Source of the DNA: CAZCVI01 sp964502145
GTDB lineage: Bacteria; Acidobacteriota; Aminicenantia; UBA2199
Length of the DNA stretch: 64,000 nucleotides
NCBI GenBank assembly: GCA_964502145.1
Contig: CAZCVI010000030.1
Span: 1-64,000 of the forward strand
Direction: 5' to 3'
Shown: in pieces, positions 1 through 12,500 of the stretch
How the letters are laid out: every line of letters begins with the position of its first letter
How positions within the stretch are numbered: position 1 is the first letter of the stretch
The notes under the pieces: generated by a model
What the model saw: the letters and a program-made list of their open reading frames with translations, nothing else
Databases searched by the model: none
What the model was told of the DNA's origin: nothing
Made by a program: the position numbers and the translations under genes

Positions 1-62
1 GAGATTTTTTGGCGGGGAAGGATAGTGCCGTCCAAAAAACTGAATAGATACCAAAAAAATTC

Positions 63-91
63 TTTACAATTTTCTTCCAATATGGTATAAT
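63..91 (+). promoter_or_regulatory. Sigma70-type promoter of the NRPS operon
   Basis: TTTACA at 63-68 and TATAAT at 86-91 are separated by exactly 17 bases. The -10 is preceded by TGG, giving the extended -10 form TGnTATAAT. This is a near-consensus housekeeping promoter about 210 bases upstream of the NRPS start. Seen directly; activity is inferred. Confidence 0.7.
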
Positions 92-309
92 TTCTTTTTA
101 ATGTTTTAAAATACAAAGTGAGCAGAGACCAATGAAAAACGCGTTAATATTAGATAGTTATCCCGAACAAAATCCAACCATTTCAGGGCATCCGCCTATT
201 ATCATTTAAAAATAATCTAAAAATCTACCCCTATTTTAAGCTATCTAATATCTAAGATTTAAATGAAGCAAAACAATCTTGGGAAAAAAAAACGAGCATG
301 GAGACAGAA
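92..309 (+). other. 5' leader of the NRPS operon with a possible 25-codon ORF
   Basis: This roughly 210-base stretch lies between the promoter and the first NRPS codon. It holds one short ATG-initiated frame (132-209, beginning MKNALILDSYPEQ) without a convincing Shine-Dalgarno sequence. It could be a leader peptide, a remnant or chance. Otherwise I see AT-rich sequence with no riboswitch-like or terminator structure. Confidence 0.3.
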
Positions 310-3300
310 ATGAAAAAATTAAGTACACACGACATCAAAGACATTCTTAAACTTACTCCGATGCAGGAGGGGATGCTTTTTCATTTCTTGAAAGAGCCAG
401 AAAGTACCCAGTATATCGAGCAATTAAGCCTGGAAATGGCAGGGGAAATTGACTGTCAATGGTTTAAAAAAGCCTGGAATTTTGTTGTCCACGTCAACCC
501 AGCGCTACGAACGGTGTTCCGCTGGGAAAAAATGGATAACCCGGTGCAGATTGTTTTAAAAACGTTTGACCTGCAACCGGAGTTTCACGACTTGACCTTC
601 CTTGAATCCACAGACAAACAGAAATACCTGAACACGATCACTACCCGGCTACGGTCGGGAAGCTTCGATTTGAGCGTGGTGGCTTTCAAAATCTGCCTAT
701 GCAAAATGGAGGCAGACCAATTTGTAATGATTATCACCCACCACCACATATTGTTTGACGGGTGGAGCACCGGTATTATTTTGAAAGAGTTTTTTTCCGC
801 TTACCATGATCTATATCTTCAAAAAGAGCTGCAAGAACCAACGAAAACCAACTTTAAGGAATTTTTGCAGTGTCTTAAACATCAGAATAAAGACATGCAG
901 AAAAACTATTGGCAGGACTATTTCAAAGATTACGAGTGCTCCGGGGAACTGGGGATAAAAAAACACCTGCGGAAAATTACTCAAGAACAGAACCCGGGTA
1001 AATCTTTTATTACCTATCGGACATCGTTGGGAGAAACGGGTAAAGCGGCGCTGGAAAGTTTTTGCCAAGCTCACAGCGTTACGCCAGCTTCAGTGCTGTA
1101 TATGGCTTGGGGTGTGTTATTGCAAAAATACAATAACCGCGATGATGTGGTTTTCGGCACCACGGTATCGGGTCGACCTTCCAGTATAAAGGGGATTGAG
1201 GCAATAATTGGTCTCTTTATCAATACGTTACCCCTCCGTATTCGTGGTCACAAAGGGGAAACACTGTTGGACTTGTTGGCGGGTATCAATAGCGATTTAC
1301 AAAACCGGGGGGATTTTGAAAACACGCCGCTGGTAGATATCAAAACATACAGCGGGTTAGCACCATCCGCAGAATTATTCGATACACTACTGGCGATTGA
1401 GAACTATCCGTTGGATAATAGCCTCAGAGAGTGCCGGGGCAATTTAAGATTAGGCGCTTTCAAAATGGAAGCAAGAACCCATTATGATCTGTCTATAGGC
1501 ATTATGCTGTTTGGGAAGATGGCTGTGGAAATCGCCTACAATGCGGATTGTTTTGATACTGGCAGCATTGAACAAATGGCCATCCACTTTAGTCATATTA
1601 TTGCTACTATTATCGCTAATATCAGGCAAAACCCTCTGGCTACTTCAATAGAAATAATGACAGATGAGGAAAAACAGCGGCTATTATATGATTTTAACCT
1701 TACTACCACTGCATTTCCCCATGACAAAACGATCCCTCAATTATTTTTGGCACAGGTAGAAAAAACACCGCATCATACGGCTGTTATTTTCGGTGACAGC
1801 AGATATACCTACAAGGAATTGCATGTTTCTGTTGGGCTTCTGGTCAGACGGTTACGGGCAAAAGGTGTCGGGCCCAATACTATTGTGGGGCTATTGGCAG
1901 AACGTTCAGTGGAAATGATCGTGGGGATTTTAGGGATATTATCAGCCGGTGGTGCCTATTTACCGATTGATCCTGGTTTTCCTATGCCGCGCGTCATGTA
2001 TATGCTGGCGGACAGTAGCACCAAGCTGTTGGTCACCACGTTAATCGCTGCGGAAAAGATTCCCCCGGTCACAGAAATCATCTCGGTGCAAGAGGTATTA
2101 TCACCTGCTTCTGAACACGCATTACAGGAATATGAGACGTCCACCCATGCACCTACTTTTAGAGAAGCGGATGCAACCGATCTGGCCTATATTATTTATA
2201 CTTCGGGTTCAACCGGTAACCCAAAAGGTGTGCTTATTCGCCATTATAGTGTGATCCGGTTGGTGCGCAATACAAATTATATTGCGATAAACCAGGAAGA
2301 CTGCCTCTTGCAATTGGCCAATTATGCCTTTGATGTATCGGTATTCGACATATTTGGTGCGCTGTTGAATGGAGCGGCGTTAGTCCTGGTACCACAGGAA
2401 AAAGTAAGCGATGTAAACATGGTGGCGGAAGTGATAGTTCGAAACGGAATCACCATACTTGCTATTCCTGCTGCTTTGTTCAATGTGGTGGTTGATTTAA
2501 AGATAGCGTGCCTAAAATCCGTGCGCCGCATACTGGTTGGAGGCGAACAGATGTCTTTGGCACACTGTCGGAAAGCCCTGGAATATCTGGGCAAAGGTCG
2601 GCTTATTAATGCGTATGGCCCCACGGAAACAACTGTTCAAGCAATCTGTAACATTATCACCGGGATTGATCAGAATGCTGTTTTAATACCTATTGGTTGC
2701 CCAATAGCCAATACCACCGTGTATATTCTGGACCGGCACAGGCATGTTGTTCCTATAAATTGTGTGGGGGAGATTTATATTGGTGGGGCAGGAAATGCAG
2801 CGGGTTATCTGAACAACCCGGTATTAACCGCTGAAAAGTTTGTTGAAAACCCGTTTATGGCTGTTGGAACTACGCAATTAACTAATGAAACCCTCTACAA
2901 GAGCGGGGACTTGGCCCGCTGGTTGCCGGATGGCACGATTGAGTTTCTCGGTAGGATTGATCAGCAGGTAAAAATTCGTGGCTTTCGTATCGAATTGGGG
3001 GAAATTGAAAACCGCTTATTGAGCCATGAGGAAATTAATGAGGCTGTTGTTCTGCTGAGAACCGATAATGGCGCTGAAAAGTATTTGTGTGGGTATATTG
3101 TGCCTAAAATTGCCGGTGTTTTTGCGCAACGGACCACGTTCACCCAGGAATTAAAAAATTTTCTGGCTGAAGTATTGCCAGAACACATGATTCCACCCTA
3201 TTTTATGCCCTTGGAAAAAATGCCTTTAACCGCCAATGGAAAAATAGATCGGCACGCTTTAAGCCACATGCCACTGGCCCATGTCACGCGTGGCAATGTT

Positions 3301-3560
3301 CATGTGGCTCCCCGTACATCATTAGAAGAAAAATTAGCGGAAATATGGAAACTTATCTTGAGTGCTGGGAATATCGGCATAGACGATAATTTTTTTGAGC
3401 TCGGCGGGCATTCGTTGCGTGCCACGGTTTTGGTTTCTAGGATAAGCAAGGAACTCGGGGTTACTGTACCTCTGGCCCAATTATTTAAAACCCCTACGAT
3501 TAGGTCTCTGGCCGAATATATACGAGTAACGGCGCAGGGTGAAAACTATGTTGCCATTGA
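310..3560 (+). other. NRPS module 1: C(DCL-like)-A-PCP
   Basis: The C domain (about 340-1650) opens with LTPMQEGMLFH and has HHHILFDGWS. It resembles the two C domains that follow epimerases (DCL type), not starter C domains. The A domain (about 1700-3270) gives the hand-read code DVFALGAVQK, which I cannot assign. The PCP serine is near 3411 in ELGGHSLRA. The DCL-like C implies an upstream D-configured donor. Confidence 0.75.
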
Positions 3561-6500
3561 ACCGGTTGAGAAAAAAGAATACTATGAAATGTCTTCGGCC
3601 CAGAAACGGTTATTTATTATTCAACAGATGGACCTGGAAAGCATGGCTTACAATATAACCGATATTATTCCGCTCAGGGACGAGATCACCTGCGAGAAGC
3701 TGGAAAAAACATTCCAGATGTTGATCGCACGGCATGAAAGTTTTCGCACCTCTTTTTTTATGATGGATGCCACACCCGTGCAGAAAATCCATGATCATGT
3801 CGCATTGCAGTTGGATTATTTTCCCGATGCCGCGTTTCATGATGTTATTCCTATCATCCGTGGCTTTGTCAAGCCTTTTGTTTTGACACAAGCGCCATTG
3901 CTGCGCGTCGGGTTGATCGAGTCCCGGGAAAAGGGTAAATTATTACTGATTAATATGCATCATATTATATCTGACGGTGTTTCCCTCAAAATAGTAGTCG
4001 CCGACTTGACCGCTATTGATGAGAATACGTTTTTACCTTTCTTGCCACTGCAATATAAAGATTTTGCCGTGTGGCAAAACAATCGCAAGGCCGAAGGCAA
4101 AATGAATGCCCAGGAAGTTTACTGGCTGCACGAGTTGTCCGGGGAGATACCGGTATTAAACCTGCTGCTGGATTACCCCAGACCCGCCATGCAGAGTTTT
4201 GCGGGTCATACCCTTCACTTTGAGGTGGACGTCGAACATACTGCCGCATTAAAAACAATCACGGCTCAAAGTAGTTCCACTTTTTTTATGGTGTTACTGG
4301 CAGTGACCGATATTTGGTTGGCAAAACTATCCAGCCAGGAAGATATTATTATTGGGACTCCTATTGCCAGCCGCAGGCATGCTGACTTGGAAAATATCAT
4401 TGGCATGTTTGTTAATACTCTGGCCCTGCGCAATTACCCCATGGGCAACAAATCTTTCCGGCAATTCTTGGATGAAGTGAACGCGCGTTCATTGGCCGCT
4501 TTTGAAAATCAGGAATATCCATTTGAAGATCTGCTTGATAGGGTCGCAGTGCTTCGCGATGTGAGGCGTAACCCATTATTTGATATCATGTTTACTTTTG
4601 ATACCTTGAGCGCGTCTCTGCCCTTTCAAAATAAAAACGCCGGTGCTAAAATAATGGCCGATTCGTCACCGATTGCGGGTTCATTGGCAGAATTGTATAA
4701 TGGGGGGCAGGTTGCCAAATTCGATTTGACTGTAACCGCACTCGAAGCAGACGGAAAGCTGTTGTGTTCCGTTCAATATTGTACAAAATTATTTAAGAGA
4801 GAGACTATTGAGCGGTTCATTGTTTATTTTAAGAATATTATTGCCAGAACAGCGCTTCAACCAGACCAAAAAATAGGGGCAATAGATATCTTATCAGAAG
4901 CAGAAAAGAAACGGATGTTATACGATTTTAATGATACCCATGCCGAATACTCGACCGAGCAAACCATTCACCGCTTCTTTGAAGCGTATACCGAGAAACA
5001 CCCGGACCATATTGCCGTTATTTTTTTTGATAGCCAATTAACCTATCAGGGTTTAAACCAGAAGGCCAATGGTCTGGCAAAACGGTTGCAAGCGTTGGGA
5101 GTAGAATCTGGCGATATTGTCGGCATTATGTTGGAGCGTTGTGTGGAGATGATTGTGAGTCTACTCGCCGTATTAAAAGCGGGGGGTTGTTATATGCCTC
5201 TGGACCCCTATTACCCGGTTGCCCGGTTAGGAATTCTATTGGCTGACAGCCAGGCACGATTCTTAATAACCCAGGATTATTTATCCGCAAAAATAGTGCC
5301 GCATGGTGACAGTGGGTATATAGGCCATGTCATCGCGGTGAATAAAAACCAAAATGACGTGTGGGGCGCGGATTGTGACAATTTATGTGTGCCAACCACC
5401 CCGGCAGATGTGGCTTACGTCATCTATACCTCCGGCTCTACCGGGACTCCTAAAGGCGTTTTAATTGAACATGCTTCGGTTATCAATTTGGCATTATGCC
5501 AGAAGAACCGCTTTAATATTACTCCTGACGAGCGCATATTACAATTTTCTTCCTTTTCCTTTGATGTATCAGTGGAGCAAATATTTACTACGCTCTTCAG
5601 TGGTGCTGGGCTCGTACTGATAGACAAAGACACCCTGTTGGATGAAAGTAAATTTATAGAATATATAATACGTCAAAACATTAGCCATATGAATGCTGTT
5701 CCTGCTTTTTTAAGCACCCTTCACCCCAATCCAAACTTTCACTTTAAACGGATGATTACCGGTGGCGATAGTTGTCCGGTCAGTCTAGCAGAGACGTGGT
5801 ATAAAACATGTGCTTTTTATAATGTATATGGCCCTACTGAAGCAACGGTTACATCCATCGAACATTTGGTAGAAACAATTGAACCCTCCGCAGTCATATT
5901 GCCTATTGGAAAACCGTTAGCCAATACAACCATATATATATATGACCGTTGGGGACAACCCGTTCCGTATGGAGTGGCGGGAGAATTGTATATTGGTGGT
6001 TCCGGCAGAGCGCGCGGGTATTTGAATCGCCCGGAACTCACCGCTGAAAAATTTATTGATTTAAAAACTCCTTTTTCTATCGAAGCAGTCTATAAAACCG
6101 GAGACTTGGGCAGATGGTTGCCAGATGGGTGTATTGAATTTCTGGGAAGAATAGATCATCAGGTAAAAATAAGAGGCTATCGTATTGAGCTGGGTGAAAT
6201 AGAAAACTGCTTGTGGCGTGTTACCCAAATTAAAGAGGCGGTTGTTCTGGTCAGAGAGGATCGTTTGGGTGACAGGGTCTTGTGTGGTTATATTGTGCCC
6301 CATATATCCGTTGCACTGGCACAACAAGAGATTTTGATTGAGGAAATAAGAAACAATCTGAGCCTAACGTTGCCCGATTACATGATCCCTGCCTATTTTG
6401 TCCTTCTGGAAAAAATGCCCTTAACTCCGAATGGAAAAATAGACCGGCAGGTGTTAGCTAAAATACAACCCGCCTATGCGGACCTTCAAAAGAACCTTGT

Positions 6501-9500
6501 GGCGCCTCGTAATCCATTGGAAGAACAATTGACGGAAGTATGGGCACAAGTATTGGGCCATAAACGTATCGGGATTCACGACAATTTTTTTAAAGTGGGT
6601 GGCGATTCGATTAAGGCGATTCAAATCTGTGCCCGTATGAACAAAGCCGGGTACAAGATTGAAATGCGGGATATTTTTTCCCATCCCACCATCGCCGAAC
6701 TGGCGCCAATGGCTAAAAAAATACAACGGCTAGCCATACAAACCGAAATAACCGGCACTATTCCCTTGACTCCGATACAAACCTATTTTTTTGAAACCGC
6801 AGCCACTACTTTCCACCATTTTAATCAGGCCGTTATGTTCTATACCCCCGAATGCTTGGCTGAAGTGTCTGTAAAACATGTATTCACTGTGATTCAGCAG
6901 CATCATGATGCCCTACGGATCACCTTTAAAAAAGAAGATAATACTGTTCTGCAATCAAATCATGGTTTGGATTTTCCGCTATCATTAACAGTATTTGATT
7001 TGCGAAACTGCCAGGATGCCACCGGCACATTGGAACTAGAAGCCAATAAAATAGAGGCCAGTATAAATCTGGAACAAGGGCCATTGATGCAAGTGGGGTT
7101 GTTTCATCTTGATGATGGGGACCGCTTGTTGGTCGTTATCCATCATCTCGTAATAGACGGTGTTTCCTGGCGCATTTTATTGGAAGATATAAATACCTTG
7201 TTCACCCAGCATAAAAAAGGCGAAGCCCTCGTTCTGCCGCAGAAAACCGATTCATTCAAGATGTGGGCGGAAAAGATGCGCGTATATGCAGCCAGTGAAT
7301 CCCTATTAAACGAGAGCGCGTATTGGCAGCCATTGGCAGTCCGGCAAATTCAGCCATTGCCCAAGGATTTTGACTGCCCAGAAAATGTGGTGAAAGATAT
7401 TGAAACGCTTTCTATAACCATGGATGAAGCCGATACTAATTTGTTGTTGTCCACCGTTCATCATGCATTTAGTACAGAGATCAACGACATCCTGCTCACT
7501 GCTCTGGCGATGGCAATAAAAAATATCTACGGTCAAGATTCTGTTTTGATTGCACTTGAAGGGCACGGCAGGGAAGAGATTTTAGCGGATGTGAATGTCA
7601 CCCGTACTGTGGGTTGGTTTACATCCCTATATCCCCTGGAATTGGCGATATCGAATGAACCCGATTTAGCCCGCCGGATTAAAACAGTCAAGGAAACGTT
7701 GCGTCGTATTCCCAATAAGGGGATTGGTTATGGCATTCTAAAATATCTAACTGCAAAAGAGTTGACCGGGGCGATGGATTTTAGTTTAATGCCCCGTATT
7801 AGTTTTAATTATCTTGGGCAGATGGATGCCGATTTTGTCAACGTCTCCTTTAGTATGGCTAAAGAATCCTGTGGTAGTACAATAGACCCCGCAAGGCAGC
7901 GGAATTTTGAATGGGATATTGCAGCAGTGATTGCCGATAAAAAAATGGTCATATCCATCCACTACAGCAAGAAACAGTTTGCCGCCAGGACCATAGAACG
8001 AGTGCTCGATAATTATAAAAAGGAGTTAAGTCAGATCATTACCTTTTGTGCCACCAGGGAAACGCGGGAGTTCACCCCCAGCGATTTCACATATAAGGGG
8101 CTCTCTATCCAGAGTGTTGAGCGCTTCAATGAAGCATATGGGGATTGGCTTGCAGATATCTATTTATTGTCCCCCATGCAGGAAGGCATGTTGTTTTTTG
8201 CCTTGTATGAGGGAAACCGGGAACATACCGGGAGTATAGGTACGTCCTATTTTCAACAGAGTTCCTATTGTTCCCAGAGATATTTTGATATCGTGTTACT
8301 TGAAAAGAGTTTAAATGAACTGTTCAAACGTCACGATGTGTTTCGGACAGTGTTTGTTTCCGAGAATGTGGACCGTCCCGTGCAAATTTGTTTGCGTGAG
8401 CGGCAGGCCGATTTTTATTATGAAGACCTGCGGCAGTTGTTTGCTTCTGCTGATGATTTGAATCGGGATGCGTACATCCGGGAATTTAAAGAGCGAGACA
8501 GAACCCGTGGTTTTGAGCTTAGTAGTACCCCGTTGCTGCGTTTGGCCGTTATGCAGTTGGACGAAAATCTTTATCAGTTTATCTGGAGTTTCCATCATAT
8601 CGTGATGGATGGCTGGTGTATTGGCTTGGTGATTGGCGAGTTCTTTGAATTTTATAATGGTTTTCTCGCGCAACGCCCCCCTCTTATGCCCGTGGTGAAA
8701 CCGTATCGCGATTATATCCAATGGCTGGAGAACCAAGATAAGAAAAAAGCACAGGACTATTGGCTAACTTATCTGGCAGATTATGATGAACCTGCTGGAG
8801 TGCCCCGGCAGACTTCAGTTAAAGCGAATGAGGCCGGTTATTACCATGCGTCCGTCCAATTGCAATTGACCGCGGGCGTCTCAACCCGGCTGGCCGCGTT
8901 AAGTGGCAGAAATAATGTCACCTTAAATACCGTCATCCAAACCTTATGGGGCATTCTGCTAGGAAAATATAATAATAAAGAGGATGTTGTGTTTGGAGCA
9001 GTTGTGTCAGGACGCCCCGCCCAATTGGCAGGTGTGGAGTCCATGGTGGGACTTTTTATTAATACCATTCCCGTGCGTATTCGTTTTGGCGAGGGATTAT
9101 CTTTTAAGCACCTGTTGCAAGAGATTCAGCAAGAAGCATTGGTTAACGAATCGTATCATTATACCCAATTGGCGGAAATCCAGGCCCACACCAATTTGAA
9201 CCAGAATCTGCTGGACCATATTCTCGTATTTGAAAATTATCCCGTTTCAGCACAAATTACCGGGGCCGCGCAAAAAAAAGAAAAAAACAATTCTCATTCA
9301 TCCTTCTCTATTTTTAATCTTGAATCATTCGAACAGACCAATTATGACTTTAATGTTATTGTCATTCCCGTGGCGCAATTGGAGATTAATTTTAAATTTA
9401 ATGCCAATGTATATGACCCCCAGGGAATAAAACGGTTGGCTGCTCATTTGCATCGACTCATTGAACAAATTTTGAAACATGACGATATTCTTATCGACCA

Positions 9501-12500
9501 ACTCACCATTCTTTCTGAAGAAGAAAAACAACAGGTATTGCTGGAGTTTAATCAAACAGAAAGCGAATTTCCCGGTGAAAAAACCATTCATGAGTGTTTT
9601 GTTACGCAGGCAGCCGCTACCCCGGAGAATGTTGCCGTGGTATGCACCTCCACCCGACCAATAACGTACCGCGAATTAAATGAAAAATCCACCCGTTTGG
9701 CCTATTTATTAAGAACCAAAGGGGTCAGGCAGGGTTCTATCGTGGCCATCATGATTGATCAAACCATCGAGATGTTTGTAGCGGTCTTGGCTGTGCTTAA
9801 GTCTGGCGGCGCTTATTTGCCCATTGATCCCCACTTGCCAGAAGAGAGAATAATATATATGCAAAAAGACAGTGCCGCCATCGTGTTACTGACCCGGCAG
9901 GCATTTTTCGCAAAAGCCGCTTCCCAGTGTGAAAAAATCGCTATCGAAGATTCTGGCTTATGGAACGATGACGATCACCAGTTTGAACCCCAGTATGAAC
10001 CGATGATTAGACCCGCTGATGCAGCCTATGTCATTTATACTTCAGGTTCAACCGGGAATCCCAAAGGGGTTGTCATCCCACATCGCGCGTTGCATAATTT
10101 GTGTCACTGGCATAACCGTTATTATGCCGTTACCGCCGCAGACCGGGCCACAAAATATGCTGGCTTCAGTTTTGATGCTTCCGTGTGGGAAATATTCCCG
10201 TATCTGATTGTGGGTGCAGCCATTTATATCATTAATGATGAAATGAAACTGGAAGTGCAGCAGTTACATGATTATTTTACCCACCATAAAATAACCATTG
10301 CCTTTTTACCTACCCAGATATGCGAACAATTTATGAGTTTGACTGGCACTCCGGTTGCATTACGATGGTTGTTAACTGGCGGCGATACCTTGAATCGTTA
10401 TGTAAAAAGAGACTATCAATTGGTAAACAATTATGGTCCCACCGAAAACACCGTGGTGACCACCAGTTTTATAGTAGATGGAGAATCGGACACCATTCCC
10501 ATCGGTAAACCCATTGCCAATACAAAACTATTTGTGCTGAATAAATACCGGCAATTGTTACCCATTGGTTTGGCCGGGGAATTGTACATTGGTGGTGTTG
10601 GACTGGCCAATGGGTATTTAAACCAACCTGAGTTGAGCGCAGAAAAATTTATCGCTCCAGACGTTTTTAACTTTGGCCCGCTATATTCTAAACTTTATCG
10701 CACGGGCGACCTTGTCCGGCAAAGACAGGATGGCAATATTGAGTTTTTAGGCCGGATAGATGCCCAGGTCAAGATTAGAGGCTATCGTATTGAGCTGGGG
10801 GAGATCGAAAGCTGTCTTGGCAGTTTTGATGAAATCAAGGAGTGTGTCGTGTTGGCCGGAGAGGATAAAAACAGCGACCGTTATTTGTGTGGTTACATTG
10901 TTCCGAGAATTACCGGAGCCTTTGAGCAACGACCTGCTCTGGCTGATGAATTACGCACCCATTTATCCCGAACATTGCCCGATTACATGATCCCTGCCTA
11001 TTTTATTCCCATGGATACCATTCCCTTAACTCCGAGTGGAAAAATAGACCGGCAGGTGTTAGCTAAAATACAACCCGCAAATGCGGACCTTCAAAAGAAC
11101 CTTGTAACGCCTCGTAATTCAATAGAAGAAAATTTGACAGAAGTATGGGCACAAGTATTGGGCCATAAACGGATGGGGATTCACGACAATTTTTTTAAAG
11201 TGGGTGGCGATTCGATTAAGGCGATTCAAATCTGTGCCCGTATGAACAAAGCCGGGTACAAGATTGAAATGCGGGATATTTTTTCCCATCCCACCATCGC
11301 CGAACTGGCGCCAATGGCTAAAAAAATACAACGGCTAGCCATACAAACCGAAATAACCGGCACTATTCCCTTGACTCCGATACAAACCTATTTTTTTGAA
11401 ACCGCAGCCACTACTTTCCACCATTTTAATCAGGCCGTTATGTTCTATACCCCCGAATGCTTGGCTGAAGTGTCTGTAAAACATGTATTCACTGTGATTC
11501 AGCAGCATCATGATGCCCTACGGATCACCTTTAAAAAAGAAGATAATACTGTTCTGCAATCAAATCATGGTTTGGATTTTCCGCTATCATTAACAGTATT
11601 TGATTTGCGAAACTGCCAGGATGCCACCGGCACATTGGAACTAGAAGCCAATAAAATAGAGGCCAGTATAAATCTGGAACAAGGGCCATTGATGCAAGTG
11701 GGGTTGTTTCATCTTGATGATGGGGACCGCTTGTTGGTCGTTATCCATCATCTCGTAATAGACGGTGTTTCCTGGCGCATTTTATTGGAAGATATAAATA
11801 CCTTGTTCACCCAGCATAAAAAAGGCGAAGCCCTCGTTCTGCCGCAGAAAACCGATTCATTCAAGATGTGGGCGGAAAAGATGCGCGTATATGCAGCCAG
11901 TGAATCCCTATTAAACGAGAGCGCGTATTGGCAGCCATTGGCAGTCCGGCAAATTCAGCCATTGCCCAAGGATTTTGACTGCCCAGAAAATGTGGTGAAA
12001 GATATTGAAACGCTTTCTATAACCATGGATGAAGCCGATACTAATTTGTTGTTGTCCACCGTTCATCATGCATTTAGTACAGAGATCAACGACATCCTGC
12101 TCACTGCTCTGGCGATGGCAATAAAAAATATCTACGGTCAAGATTCTGTTTTGATTGCACTTGAAGGGCACGGCAGGGAAGAGATTTTAGCGGATGTGAA
12201 TGTCACCCGTACTGTGGGTTGGTTTACATCCCTATATCCCCTGGAATTGGCGATATCGAATGAACCCGATTTAGCCCGCCGGATTAAAACAGTCAAGGAA
12301 ACGTTGCGTCGTATTCCCAATAAGGGGATTGGTTATGGCATTCTAAAATATCTAACTGCAAAAGAGTTGACCGGGGCGATGGATTTTAGTTTAATGCCCC
12401 GTATTAGTTTTAATTATCTTGGGCAGATGGATGCCGATTTTGTCAACGTCTCCTTTAGTATGGCTAAAGAATCCTGTGGTAGTACAATAGACCCCGCAAG

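Noticed and set aside
132..209. Leader peptide gene upstream of the NRPS
   Set aside because: There is no clear ribosome-binding site and no attenuator hairpin; kept only as part of the leader description.
7306..9068. Minus-strand ORFs of 60-141 codons inside the NRPS
   Set aside because: They are shadows of the NRPS frame, duplicated with it at 11911-13673, and show no family resemblance.
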